The notes: a model not told the origin generated them from the letters alone. A stretch of DNA of 64,000 bases from JAAEUB01 sp964550345 (GCA_964550345.1 CAZJYZ010000002.1:62001-126000); one strand, 5' to 3'; shown: positions 1-8,487, counted from the stretch's first letter. Numbers and translations are program-made.

Positions 1-1508
1 GCGGTGGGTTGTTTGCCGCGCTGCGAAAGCTCTTGCATCAGGTTGAAGTGATGTACGTCCACTTTCGGGCGCTTCTCAACGTCCCCGTCATCCAGAAAAT
101 CGCTGATCGTTGCTGCAGCAATGCGACCATGGCCGACGGCTGTGGTCAAGAGATGTGGGCGCAGGATGTCCCCACCGGCAAAATGCTTTTCTTTGCCCTT
201 AACCTGATAGGAAGGTGAGGCGTCGATGAAGCCCTTACCGCCGTCCAGTTCTTCAATCCCGGTCAGATTGCCGGACTGACCAATGGCCGAGATGATGATG
301 TCGCATTCAATCTCAAACTCTGTGCCTTCGATCGGCTCGGGCACATTGCCCTTCATCGAGCATTCGCACATTTTCAGAGCAACGGCGCGGCCGTTTTCGT
401 TCTTGATAACCTCAAGCGGCATGACGGAGCCGCGGATCTCAACGCCTTCGCGTTTCGCGTCTTCACGTTCATGCTCAGCCGCAGTCATTTCCTCAATGGG
501 GAACAGCGATGTCAGGGTGGCCTGCATGCCTTCGCGCGTCAGGCTGCCGGCAACGTCACTGGCGGTAAAGTCAACCACGGTGCCTTCAGCGTGAGCTGCG
601 GGCTTCACTTCGGTGATGTGGCCCAGTCGGCGCGCAACGGATGCGACGTCGATCGAGGTATCACCGCCACCGACAACAACAACCTTTTTCGCCGTGCCAA
701 GCACGTAACCATTGTTGAACGCGTCCAGGAATTCGATACCGTTAATGCAGTTCTCTGTGCCTTCCCATCCGGGAACCGGCAGCGGACGACCTGATTGTGC
801 GCCAATGGCCCAGAATACCGCGTCAAAGGCTTTGTCCAGCTCTTCCATTGACACATCTTTGCCAACGTTGACACCGGTGCGGACATCCACACCCATATCA
901 ATGATGCGGGTGATTTCACTGTCCAGCATGCTGCGCGGGGTGCGGTATTCGGGGATGCCGTAACGCATCATGCCGCCCAGCTTGTCGTGGCTTTCAAACA
1001 GAGTAACGCCGTGGCCAGCAAGACGCAGGAAATAGGCGGCTGACAGACCAGCAGGGCCGCCGCCGATCACGGCGATCTTGCGGCCGGTATCCGCACCAGC
1101 CTCAGCCATTTTCAGGCCATTTTCGTTTGCCCAGTCACCGACATATTGCTCAACCGCGTTGATGCCGACATAATCGTCGACTTCGTTACGGTTACAGCCC
1201 GCCTCACAAGGGGCAGGGCAAACCCGGCCCATCGTGGCGGGAAACGGGTTGGCTTCGACCATGCGCCCAAACGCATATTCCTGCCACGTAGCATCCGCAT
1301 CAGGTGACTTGTCCATACCGCGGGCAATAGACAGCCAGCCGCGTATATCATGGCCCGACGGGCACGACCCCTGACAAGGAGGAGTCCTGTGAATGTAGGT
1401 CGGACATTTATAGGATTTGTCCTGGGTGAAGATCTTATCTTCCAGGTCCCAATCGGCCGATGTTTCACCATCTTCATAACGCCGGAATGTGCGGTTTAGC
1501 TTGTTCAT
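1..1508 (-). CDS. second DsrL-like NAD(P)H:acceptor iron-sulfur flavoprotein (partial)
   Basis: This gene is open to the left edge; 502 residues are visible and the C-terminus lies outside. It aligns along its whole visible length with the neighbouring DsrL. It keeps the N-terminal cysteine clusters (C35, C45, C49, then the CPAPCEAGC set from about C97), a canonical FAD motif (GGGPAGL, about 149-155) and a nucleotide-binding motif (GGGDTSID, about 280-287). The Arg-Arg pair of the GltD-type VYRR nucleotide motif, present in the neighbour, is Leu-Phe here (335-336). The visible end has just entered the linker that in DsrL leads to a C-terminal ferredoxin domain, so a full-length protein is likely. 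It starts 46 nt after the dsrL stop, so it is probably the next gene of the dsr operon. A tandem DsrL paralogue is unusual; another electron-bifurcating or GltD-type role is possible. Confidence 0.85.
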   Translation of the reverse strand, partial: MNKLNRTFRRYEDGETSADWDLEDKIFTQDKSYKCPTYIHRTPPCQGSCPSGHDIRGWLSIARGMDKSPDADATWQEYAFGRMVEANPFPATMGRVCPAPCEAGCNRNEVDDYVGINAVEQYVGDWANENGLKMAEAGADTGRKIAVIGGGPAGLSAAYFLRLAGHGVTLFESHDKLGGMMRYGIPEYRTPRSMLDSEITRIIDMGVDVRTGVNVGKDVSMEELDKAFDAVFWAIGAQSGRPLPVPGWEGTENCINGIEFLDAFNNGYVLGTAKKVVVVGGGDTSIDVASVARRLGHITEVKPAAHAEGTVVDFTASDVAGSLTREGMQATLTSLFPIEEMTAAEHEREDAKREGVEIRGSVMPLEVIKNENGRAVALKMCECSMKGNVPEPIEGTEFEIECDIIISAIGQSGNLTGIEELDGGKGFIDASPSYQVKGKEKHFAGGDILRPHLLTTAVGHGRIAAATISDFLDDGDVEKRPKVDVHHFNLMQELSQRGKQPT

Positions 1509-1526
1509 CTTCTACTCTGTTATTTA

Positions 1527-1564
1527 CCGGTAGCGACCGGGGGGCCGGGCGAGATTACTCGCCC
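1527..1564 (-). other. two small hairpins between dsrL and its paralogue, one enclosing the dsrL stop codon
   Basis: Two perfect inverted repeats fill the gap. The first has a 7-bp stem (GGGCGAG / CTCGCCC, 1547-1564) whose four-base loop holds the dsrL stop codon. The second has a 5-bp stem (CCGGT / ACCGG, 1527-1540). No U-run follows on the minus strand, so a classical terminator is unlikely. An effect on translation of the second gene or on mRNA processing is inference. Confidence 0.5.
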
Positions 1565-3501
1565 AGACCCATTTGGATATAGCCCGACGGACAAACATCT
1601 TCGCAGATATGGCAACCGATACATTTGCTGTAATCTGTTTCCACATAGCGTCCATGCGCCCGGTCGGATTTCTTGACCCGATGTACAGCATCCTGTGGGC
1701 AATAAACGACGCAGTTATCGCATTCAAAGCACATGCCGCAGGACATGCAGCGGTCGGCCTCTTTACGGGCTTCTTCGTCAGTTGGTCCGTCAAGGCGTTC
1801 ATCGAAGTGACCCAACACGTTGTCGGGGCCAATATGATGCTCTTTACGGTTAAAGCGCGGATCAAACTCCCAGTGACCCAGGAACAATTCGTCCGCAGGT
1901 ACGATCTGGTTGTTTGAGCGATCTTCGAAATTGTGCACGGCGTAATCGGCGCTGTCGGTGCCAGTGCTTTGCACGTGGTCATACTCACTAGGGCCGTGGC
2001 CCGTTTCGCGCAGTTTCGACACAAGGCTGAAATGGTGCTTGTTAACCTTAGGCAATTTGCCCAGAGCTTCACCGTTCAGGTAATGGTCGATTGCGTTCGC
2101 AGCGATTGACGCCTGACCAACAGCGGTTGTCAGCAGGTGCGGCTTGATGATGTCACCGGCAACAAAGATGCCTTCACGATCAGGCCATTGGAAATGCGCA
2201 TCGGCATTGATCAGGCCCCAGCCATTGTCCATTTCTTCAAGGCCGGTCAGGTCGCCTTTTTGACCAATGGCAGCAACGATTAGATCACATTCGATGTCAC
2301 GCTCGGAACCTTCGATCAGCTCGGCTTTGCCGGTTGACCAGTCAGCTTCGGCAACCCGCAGCGCCTTGGCGCGGCCGTCTTCGCCCAGAACAACTTCGAT
2401 CGGGACCAAAGAACCGATGATTTCGATGCCTTCTGCACGAACGTGCTTCACTTCGTCCTTGGTGGCCGGCATTTTGTCGACCGGGCGGCGGTAAACCACC
2501 GTCACGTCCGCACCCTGACGGTTCGCAACCGAAGCAACGTCATGCGTGGTTTGGCCCAGAACAACAAATTCAGGGCGGTCCTTTTCATGGGACTGGGTGA
2601 TGTGGCCAAGACGTCGCGCAACTGCAGCCACGTCCATGGCAGTATCGCCACCACCGATGACCAGAACTTTGTCTGCACCATGCAGCATGCGCCCGTCATT
2701 GAACGCTTCAAGGAATGAGATACCGGAAATACAGTTCGAAGCCTCGTCCGCACCGGGAATGGGCAGCGGAGAGCCACCTTGCGCACCGATGCCGATAAAG
2801 ACGGCGTCATAGTCGCGCTCAAGATCTTCCAGTTGCACATCTACGCCAAGCTTGGTGTTAGTTTTAACTTCGACACCCATGTCGATGATCCGGTCAATTT
2901 CGCCGTCCAGAACGTCACGTGGTGTTCGGTAGCCAGGGATGCCGTAACGCATCATGCCGCCCAGTTTGTCATGGGCCTCAAAAATTGTGCAGGCGTGACC
3001 CTTGCGGCGCAATTGGTAGGCTGCGGTCAGGCTGGCAATACCGCCGCCAATCAGCGCGACCTTTTTGCCGGTATCGGCACCGGGTTCGCGCAGTTTCAGA
3101 TTGTTCTTCAGGGCGTGGTCGCCGATGAAATGCTCAACTGCGTTGATACCCACATGGTCCTCGACCTCGTTGCGGTTACACCCGTCCTGACACGGAGCCG
3201 GACAAACGCGGCCCATGATGGCCGGGAATGGGTTAGCATCGGTCGAACGTTCAAAGGCATAGTCTGCCCATTCGGGCGCTTCGCCGTCGTCGGATGTAGG
3301 GAGTTCGATCCCACGGACTATATTCAACCAACCGCGAATGTCTTCGCCGGCAGGGCATGAACCCTGACATGGCGGTGTGCGCTGGATATAGGTTGGGCAC
3401 TTGTAGGTCGTATCCTGAACAAAAATCTTTTCTTCCAGATCCCAATCGTCAGGGGTTTCACCTTCTTCGTACCGCCGAAATGTAAGCTTATCGCCGTCCA
3501 T
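1555..3501 (-). CDS. dsrL: DsrL, NAD(P)H:acceptor oxidoreductase of the Dsr pathway
   Basis: DsrL is a cytoplasmic iron-sulfur flavoprotein that passes electrons between DsrAB and NAD(H) in reverse-Dsr sulfur oxidisers. The 648-residue length fits the family. In order there are N-terminal cysteine clusters (C35, C45, C49; C100, C104, C108), an FAD-binding Rossmann motif (152-158), a second nucleotide-binding motif (GGGDTAMD, 283-290), the VYRR motif with R338-R339, and a C-terminal two-cluster ferredoxin domain (CMSCGMC and CIGCHIC). The FAD motif reads GGGIASL rather than the usual GGGPAGL. I place the start at the ATG at 3501, which lies 2 nt after the dsrK stop and has GGGAG upstream; an in-frame GTG two codons earlier is possible. 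Confidence 0.95.
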   Translation of the reverse strand: MDGDKLTFRRYEEGETPDDWDLEEKIFVQDTTYKCPTYIQRTPPCQGSCPAGEDIRGWLNIVRGIELPTSDDGEAPEWADYAFERSTDANPFPAIMGRVCPAPCQDGCNRNEVEDHVGINAVEHFIGDHALKNNLKLREPGADTGKKVALIGGGIASLTAAYQLRRKGHACTIFEAHDKLGGMMRYGIPGYRTPRDVLDGEIDRIIDMGVEVKTNTKLGVDVQLEDLERDYDAVFIGIGAQGGSPLPIPGADEASNCISGISFLEAFNDGRMLHGADKVLVIGGGDTAMDVAAVARRLGHITQSHEKDRPEFVVLGQTTHDVASVANRQGADVTVVYRRPVDKMPATKDEVKHVRAEGIEIIGSLVPIEVVLGEDGRAKALRVAEADWSTGKAELIEGSERDIECDLIVAAIGQKGDLTGLEEMDNGWGLINADAHFQWPDREGIFVAGDIIKPHLLTTAVGQASIAANAIDHYLNGEALGKLPKVNKHHFSLVSKLRETGHGPSEYDHVQSTGTDSADYAVHNFEDRSNNQIVPADELFLGHWEFDPRFNRKEHHIGPDNVLGHFDERLDGPTDEEARKEADRCMSCGMCFECDNCVVYCPQDAVHRVKKSDRAHGRYVETDYSKCIGCHICEDVCPSGYIQMGLGE

Positions 3502-3503
3502 GT

Positions 3504-5063
3504 TCACTCTCCCACTTTCGCGTTGTTCGCGTGTTCTTGATCACTTTCATTTTCATCGTCGTCATAGCCGTCCTGTCCCTTCAGGATGATGGCGTTTGAC
3601 ACCAGCTGGTGCACTGAGACGATTGAATCCATGTCATAGCCAAATTGGGGCATGACCTTCGAAAACTGCGTTTTACAAATGGCGCAGATCGCCGCCATAT
3701 GGGTAACGCCGTGGTCTTCCGTAACCTGTTGCAGGGCTGTCATGCGCGGGCTGGAGCCCTTGAGGCGCAAATCCATCAGGTCATCGGTTAATAGGCCGCC
3801 GCCACCGCCACAGCACAGGGTGCTTTCATGGGTGGTTTCGCGCGGCATGTCGAAATAGTTGTTACAGACAGCCTTGATCACGTTGCGCGGAATTTCGAAC
3901 TGCCCGCCGGGTGTATCACCCATGCGTGAAGCCCGCGCCACGTTACAGCTGTCATGATACGTCATGCGGTAATGATCGTTCTTTGACTTGTCGAGCTTAA
4001 GCGTACCCTTTTGAATTTCGTTCCAGGTAAACTCAAGAATGTGCTGAGGCACCGGGTATTTCGGGTCAAGGAAGTCAAACGGACCGGCCAATGTATTGAG
4101 GAAGCTATAGGCTACACGCCATGCATGGCCGCATTCACCAAAGATAATACGTTTAACGCCAAGGTCCTCAGCCGCCTTGCGAATGCGCAGAGAAATCTCG
4201 CGCATCTGCTCATAATTACCGATGAACATGCCGAAATTGGCGGCTTCTGATGCATAAGAGCTTACGGTCCAGCTAACGCCAGCCTCGTGAAACACTTTGG
4301 CATAGCCTAAAAGCCCGTCAATATGCGGTTCAGCGAAGAAGTCGGCTGAAGGCGTGACCAACAGGATGTCAGCACCCTTTTCGTCGAGCGGAATGCGAAC
4401 CGAAACGCCGGTTTCGTCCTCAATATCCTCTTCGAGATCTTCAAGGGTTGCGCCCAGCGCCTTTTCGGGCAGGCCAAGGTTGTTCCCGATCTTATGGACT
4501 TTGCCAATAATCTCGTTCGAGTATTTCATGCCGATACCCACATGGGCGAGGATATCGCGCGCAGCCATGGTGATCTCGGCAGTGTCGATGCCGTAAGGGC
4601 AAAAAACCGAACAACGGCGGCATTCGCTACACTGATGGTAATAGGAATACCATTCGTGCAGGATTTCTTCGGTCAGGTCGCGCGCACCAACCAGCCAAGG
4701 GAAGTATTTCCCGGCGAAGGTGTAATAACGACGGTAAACCGAACGCAGTAGGTCCTGACGCGCCACCGGCATGTTCTTGGGGTCGCCCGTGCCAAGATAG
4801 TAATGGCATTTGTCGGTACAGGCGCCGCATTTGACGCACATATCCAGATAAACCTGAAAAGCACGGTTTTTCTTGGCCAGCTCGCCCATATAGGCGATGG
4901 CCTTTTCCTTCCAGTCCGGGACAAGCTCACCGGGGAAACCAAGTGCTTCCTGATGATCCTGAGAGGCAATAAATGGCTCCAGCCCTTCCATTGCACCGCA
5001 TTTGAACTCGGGCAATTCCAGAGGGTGGGACATTTTTGGGATATCTGTGTCGCCGTCGGCCAT
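3504..5063 (-). CDS. dsrK: DsrK, cytoplasmic iron-sulfur subunit of the DsrMK(JOP) membrane complex
   Basis: DsrK resembles HdrD and is thought to handle the DsrC trisulfide/disulfide and exchange electrons with the quinone pool through DsrM. The 519-residue protein has two four-cysteine ferredoxin clusters: C76-x2-C79-x2-C82-x3-C86, and the CSECRRCSVFC set near 143-153. A C-terminal CCG domain follows, with the GECGHAWR, DSCNVAR, CCGGGGG and CAICKTQF segments that form the special catalytic cluster in this family. A short Asp/Glu/Asn-rich tail ends the protein. It starts 2 nt after the dsrM stop. The partner genes dsrJ, dsrO and dsrP are not in the window and may lie to the left or be absent. 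Confidence 0.96.
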   Translation of the reverse strand: MADGDTDIPKMSHPLELPEFKCGAMEGLEPFIASQDHQEALGFPGELVPDWKEKAIAYMGELAKKNRAFQVYLDMCVKCGACTDKCHYYLGTGDPKNMPVARQDLLRSVYRRYYTFAGKYFPWLVGARDLTEEILHEWYSYYHQCSECRRCSVFCPYGIDTAEITMAARDILAHVGIGMKYSNEIIGKVHKIGNNLGLPEKALGATLEDLEEDIEDETGVSVRIPLDEKGADILLVTPSADFFAEPHIDGLLGYAKVFHEAGVSWTVSSYASEAANFGMFIGNYEQMREISLRIRKAAEDLGVKRIIFGECGHAWRVAYSFLNTLAGPFDFLDPKYPVPQHILEFTWNEIQKGTLKLDKSKNDHYRMTYHDSCNVARASRMGDTPGGQFEIPRNVIKAVCNNYFDMPRETTHESTLCCGGGGGLLTDDLMDLRLKGSSPRMTALQQVTEDHGVTHMAAICAICKTQFSKVMPQFGYDMDSIVSVHQLVSNAIILKGQDGYDDDENESDQEHANNAKVGE

Positions 5064-5065
5064 GC

Positions 5066-5788
5066 CTATTTCTCCAGCTTGGCGGCCCAGGGGGCCAGGT
5101 GGCGTTTTTCGCGCGGGTTATCGACCTGATTGCGGGTCGGACTGAAGAAGACGCCCGGCGCGTGCAACAGTTTCGAAATCGGGAAGATGATCATCAGAAG
5201 GGCCACAGAGCCAAGATGAATCATCAGATTGATGTCTGCGGGCATGTCGCCAATCTGGAACCGCATCAGCCCCAGCATGTAAGCTTTGACCGCGATGATA
5301 TCGGTATGGGCAACAAACCGCATGCTCAGCCCGGAAACACCGATGAGGATTATCAAAATCAGCATCAGGTAATCAGACGGATTTGAGATATAGCGCACGC
5401 GATTGACCAGGAAGCGGCGTGCCAGCAGGCCACCAAGGCCCAGAACCATGGCAAAACCAGCATAGGTGCCAAAGGGCTGCACGATCTCGACCCACCACCA
5501 GACTTCAACGGTGAAATAGCGGATATGGCGTGCCAGAACCAACCACATGGACATGTGGAAGACCCAGCCAAAGGCCCAGATCCATTTATTGGACTTGAAC
5601 AGGCTTTCAAAGAATACGACCTCGCGCAGCATCCGTAAAACCACGCCGGTGCGTGTAATTGGAGCCGGGGTCGTCGGAATTTTCAGAGGCGCAGGCGTGC
5701 GTGCGTATTTGTAGATCTTCAAGCCAAGACCTACGACCAGTAGCAGGGTCGCTACATAAAACAGCAATGCGTAAATAATGCCTAGCAC
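5066..5788 (-). CDS. dsrM: DsrM, NarI-like cytochrome b membrane subunit
   Basis: DsrM is the haem b membrane partner of DsrK and connects it to the quinone pool. The protein has about five hydrophobic segments spread over 240 residues with histidines in or near helices (WVFHMS, LARHIRYF, FVAHTD, LMIHLGS), as in NarI-type subunits. I choose the GTG at 5788 because a perfect AGGAGG lies 7 nt upstream; a longer reading from an ATG at 5815 adds nine residues and has no comparable ribosome-binding site. It is separated from dsrC by about 110 nt holding a strong hairpin, and abuts dsrK. Confidence 0.92.
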   Translation of the reverse strand: MLGIIYALLFYVATLLLVVGLGLKIYKYARTPAPLKIPTTPAPITRTGVVLRMLREVVFFESLFKSNKWIWAFGWVFHMSMWLVLARHIRYFTVEVWWWVEIVQPFGTYAGFAMVLGLGGLLARRFLVNRVRYISNPSDYLMLILIILIGVSGLSMRFVAHTDIIAVKAYMLGLMRFQIGDMPADINLMIHLGSVALLMIIFPISKLLHAPGVFFSPTRNQVDNPREKRHLAPWAAKLEK

Positions 5789-5851
5789 GAGGCAGCCTCC
5801 TATGAGCCCGCCCAATGTTCGTCGTGATAGGGCGAGATAATTCAGGTGTGG

Positions 5852-5881
5852 TGATCCGGGGCAGAACCCCGCCCCGGATCA
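5852..5881 (-). other. strong 11-bp hairpin between dsrC and dsrM
   Basis: TGATCCGGGGC and GCCCCGGATCA form a perfect 11-bp inverted repeat around an 8-nt loop, the most stable structure in the dsr operon by eye. No U-tract follows it on the minus strand, so it is not a textbook terminator. It sits where the abundant DsrC message would be separated from the membrane-complex genes. I infer a 3'-end stabiliser or partial terminator that sets the dsrABEFHC to dsrMKL ratio. Confidence 0.6.
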
Positions 5882-5897
5882 GGTATTTATGGTCAGA

Positions 5898-6230
5898 TCA
5901 GACGCAACCAGTCGGTTTAGGCAGGCCAGCAATCTTACAGGCTTGCTTGGCAGGACCGTAAGGGAACAGTTCGTACATGTACTTGTTGTTGCCTTTTTCC
6001 GGGCCCATCGACTTTTTCAGGGCTTTGATCAGCACCCGAACGGCAGGAGCGATCTGGTATTCGTCGTAATAGTCACGCAGGAAGTTCACAACTTCCCAAC
6101 GCTCGTCGTCCATTTCGATTTCTTCGGCTTCGGCGATCACGCCAGCCAGTTCTTTGGTCCAGTCACCCAGGTTGGTGATATAACCTTCTTCGTCATGTTC
6201 GACGGTAGTTCCGTTAACATCATATGCCAT
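5898..6230 (-). CDS. dsrC: DsrC, sulfur-carrier and substrate protein of DsrAB
   Basis: DsrC carries sulfane sulfur to DsrAB as a persulfide or trisulfide on its flexible C-terminal arm. The 110-residue protein has the diagnostic arm ending in C-x10-C-V, so both redox cysteines (C98 and penultimate C109) are present. This separates it from TusE proteins, which keep only the last cysteine. The acidic N-terminal half and the RDYYDEYQIAPAVRVLIK segment match the family core. It follows dsrH by 30 nt and precedes the 5852-5881 hairpin. Confidence 0.97.
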   Translation of the reverse strand: MAYDVNGTTVEHDEEGYITNLGDWTKELAGVIAEAEEIEMDDERWEVVNFLRDYYDEYQIAPAVRVLIKALKKSMGPEKGNNKYMYELFPYGPAKQACKIAGLPKPTGCV

Positions 6231-6260
6231 TGTTCGCTCTCCTTAGATTAAGTTCGTGTT

Positions 6261-6569
6261 TTACAGCCAGTTTTGCGTACGGTCGTGTTTTGCGACCAAA
6301 TCGACAAATCCGGCATAATCGGTACCCTCTACGCCCGCGATAAGCCGGGATGCGTCAACACCCCGTGCGGCCATGTCTGGTGACAGCACAAAAAGAGATA
6401 CCGTCTTACCCTTCTCAGCAACAATATCTGACAGGCCCGAGCCAGCCATGCCGCCATAGATGCCGTCTTCAATCATAAGCACAGCATCGCCGTCCTTACA
6501 GTGATTCAGGCAGCTCAACAGCGCCTGAGTTGCGAAGGGCGATTTGTTTACGGTGTGTAATGTAGACAT
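6261..6569 (-). CDS. dsrH: DsrH, subunit of the DsrEFH sulfurtransferase
   Basis: DsrH belongs to the DsrH/TusB family and forms the DsrE2F2H2 hexamer that hands sulfur to DsrC. At 102 residues it has the family length. It begins MSTLHTVNKSPF, with conserved C20 and C24 in the LLSCLNHC segment, followed by the family segment LMIEDGIYGG. The DsrEFH set marks the oxidative form of the pathway. It follows dsrF after 13 nt, within the same gene train. Confidence 0.95.
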   Translation of the reverse strand: MSTLHTVNKSPFATQALLSCLNHCKDGDAVLMIEDGIYGGMAGSGLSDIVAEKGKTVSLFVLSPDMAARGVDASRLIAGVEGTDYAGFVDLVAKHDRTQNWL

Positions 6570-6582
6570 TTTTCCCTCCTCC

Positions 6583-6990
6583 TCAGAAGCTTAATACTAC
6601 GTCTTGATCGGCCATCACATCGGCCATATCAGCGCGGCTGACGATGCGGATCGAAGGTTTTTCGGCCCAGTCGTCATCTTCATCTTCATACATGACCTCC
6701 AAGAGGTCAGCTTCGGTCAATCCGCGCTCTTCAAGGCTTTCTTTCTCGACGTAAAGTTTGGAGACATCGAAGTCCCCCAACGCGCGGAAAGTCGGCGAGA
6801 AGTTCTTAACGCCAATCTCACCAGTGTCCTGACCCTTGGTCAGTTGGAAAACACCGTCATCGAGAAAGGCAAGGCTTACGTCCTGTTCGAACGCAGCACC
6901 GATCAACACCACTTCCAGGCTTTCAAGCGCGTAAATGGTGCCATAAGGCGCCTTGCGGTTCACATAGAGGAATTTTTTTGTATCAGACAT
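6583..6990 (-). CDS. dsrF: DsrF, subunit of the DsrEFH sulfurtransferase
   Basis: The 135-residue protein belongs to the DsrF/TusC family. Its N-terminus (KFLYVNRKAPYGTIYALESLEVVLIGAAF) and the central segment FLDDGVFQLTKGQ are typical. It has no cysteine, in keeping with DsrF being a structural rather than sulfur-carrying subunit. It lies 9 nt after dsrE and 13 nt before dsrH. Confidence 0.95.
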   Translation of the reverse strand: MSDTKKFLYVNRKAPYGTIYALESLEVVLIGAAFEQDVSLAFLDDGVFQLTKGQDTGEIGVKNFSPTFRALGDFDVSKLYVEKESLEERGLTEADLLEVMYEDEDDDWAEKPSIRIVSRADMADVMADQDVVLSF

Positions 6991-6999
6991 GTTCTTCCC

Positions 7000-7392
7000 C
7001 TAGTCCCCGAAGGTTACCAGACGGTCAGTCTGGATACCCATTTCAATCAGCTGGCCCAGCCCCGAAATCCGGAAGCCTTCGGCGATGTTGTCAGCGTCTT
7101 TGCCCTGACGTTTAGCCTCATTCTCGTCCAGCATGCCACGGCGCTGGGCCGCAGCAATGCAGACCACAAGGTCAAGTTCATGCTCTTTTGCCAGCGCCGT
7201 CCAGTTTTGCTGAATGTTCCGCTCGTCTTGCGGCGGAACAGACAGACGTGTCGCGACATTGACGCCATCATGGTAAAAGAAGACACGCGGCACTTCGTGC
7301 CCGGCCTCCAAGGCAGCCTTTACGAACAGGTAGGCAGAATCTGCCGCCTGATGCGTATAAGGCCCCTCGCTAACAACAACTCCGAATTTCAC
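7000..7392 (-). CDS. dsrE: DsrE, catalytic sulfur-carrying subunit of DsrEFH
   Basis: DsrE holds the active-site cysteine that takes a persulfide and passes it to DsrC. The 130-residue protein has this cysteine in the segment DLVVCIAAAQRRGM. The N-terminus (KFGVVVSEGPYTHQAADSAY) is the usual DsrE/TusD start. The start is a GTG with AAGGAG 8 nt upstream. It lies 12 nt after dsrB. Confidence 0.96.
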   Translation of the reverse strand: MKFGVVVSEGPYTHQAADSAYLFVKAALEAGHEVPRVFFYHDGVNVATRLSVPPQDERNIQQNWTALAKEHELDLVVCIAAAQRRGMLDENEAKRQGKDADNIAEGFRISGLGQLIEMGIQTDRLVTFGD

Positions 7393-7404
7393 GAATTCAG
7401 CTCC

Positions 7405-8487
7405 TTAGAAGTGGACGTGTGCGGACGTGTTCATGGTCTTGCGCGAACCAGTCCAGGTATCCAGGTGGTGTTTGGTGAAGGCAAGATCGGTCAGCTCAAA
7501 GAAACGGTTCCAGCCGATACGCTCGATCCATTCACCAACACGTTCCCAATGCTTGGCGTCTTTTTTGTACGCTTTCACAATTTTCTTCACAACTTCAGTA
7601 ACTTCCGGCCAGTGCGGCGGGTTGTTTGGCAGGCCGGCAACGGCCAGCTTGTGGAATGTAGGCTTGGAGCGTGCATTCGAGTGCTTGCCGCCAACCCAAA
7701 CAGCGATCTTGGTCGATTCTTCACCGTTGATCTGCATCGGCGGGCAGGGCGGGTAACACGCACCACAGCAAACGCATTTCTTTTCGTCAACCTCAAGCGA
7801 CGGCTTGCCGTCTACCATGGCGGGACGAATAGCTGCCACTGGGCAACGGGCCACAACGGTAGGACGCTCACAAACGTTTGCGACCATGTCATGGTTGATT
7901 TTCGGTGGTTTGACGTATTGCACGTTCACGGCGATATCGCCCTGGCCGCCGCAGTTGATCTGACAGCAGCTGGTGGTGATACGCACGCGGTTAGGCATTT
8001 TTTCCTGCACAAACTCGTCATGCAGCATGTCCATCAGACCCTTAACAACGCCGGAAGCGTCGGTGCCGGGAATATCGCAGTGCAACCAGCCTTGCGTGTG
8101 GCTGACCATGGAAACAGAAGCACCAGTACCGCCTACGGGGAAGCCTTCGGCCTGCAGTTTAGCGATCAGCGGCTCTACTTTGGCCTCATCCGCAACCATG
8201 AACTCGATATTCGAGCGTGTGGTGAAGCGTACGTGGCCTTCAGCGAACTCGTCACCAATGTCAGCAAGCTTACGAATGGTGAAAACATCCATCTGACGCT
8301 GGGTACCAGCGCGAACAGTCCAGACTTCGGCGCCAGTTTTAGAAACGTGGTGCAGAACACCGGGACGCGGGCGGTCATGCCAATCCCAGTTACCGTAATT
8401 GTCCTTCAGCGAAGGATGCATAAAGGGAAACGGGTCCGGAACACCGGATTCGTTTGGCATGCGGGGTTTTTCGGCTTGGTCTTTCAT
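7405..8487 (-). CDS. dsrB: DsrB, beta subunit of reverse dissimilatory sulfite reductase
   Basis: With DsrA this forms the cytoplasmic sirohaem sulfite reductase; in the oxidative direction it releases sulfite from DsrC-bound sulfur. The 360-residue protein has the sirohaem/4Fe-4S cysteine motif (C174, C175, C179 in TSCCQINC), an upstream RFTTRSNIEF substrate/sirohaem segment, and an inserted ferredoxin domain with CVCCGACYPPC. I place the start at the ATG at 8487, preceded by GGGAGGAAGAG; an upstream in-frame extension to 8520 lacks such a site. It is 64 nt downstream of dsrA. Confidence 0.97.
   Translation of the reverse strand: MKDQAEKPRMPNESGVPDPFPFMHPSLKDNYGNWDWHDRPRPGVLHHVSKTGAEVWTVRAGTQRQMDVFTIRKLADIGDEFAEGHVRFTTRSNIEFMVADEAKVEPLIAKLQAEGFPVGGTGASVSMVSHTQGWLHCDIPGTDASGVVKGLMDMLHDEFVQEKMPNRVRITTSCCQINCGGQGDIAVNVQYVKPPKINHDMVANVCERPTVVARCPVAAIRPAMVDGKPSLEVDEKKCVCCGACYPPCPPMQINGEESTKIAVWVGGKHSNARSKPTFHKLAVAGLPNNPPHWPEVTEVVKKIVKAYKKDAKHWERVGEWIERIGWNRFFELTDLAFTKHHLDTWTGSRKTMNTSAHVHF

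Noticed and set aside
3301..3320. tRNA T-arm-like sequence GAGTTCGATCC
   Set aside because: It lies inside dsrL coding sequence with no acceptor or anticodon stem around it.
5852..5881. Rho-independent terminator after dsrC
   Set aside because: The stem is strong but no U-run follows; kept as a processing or stability hairpin instead.
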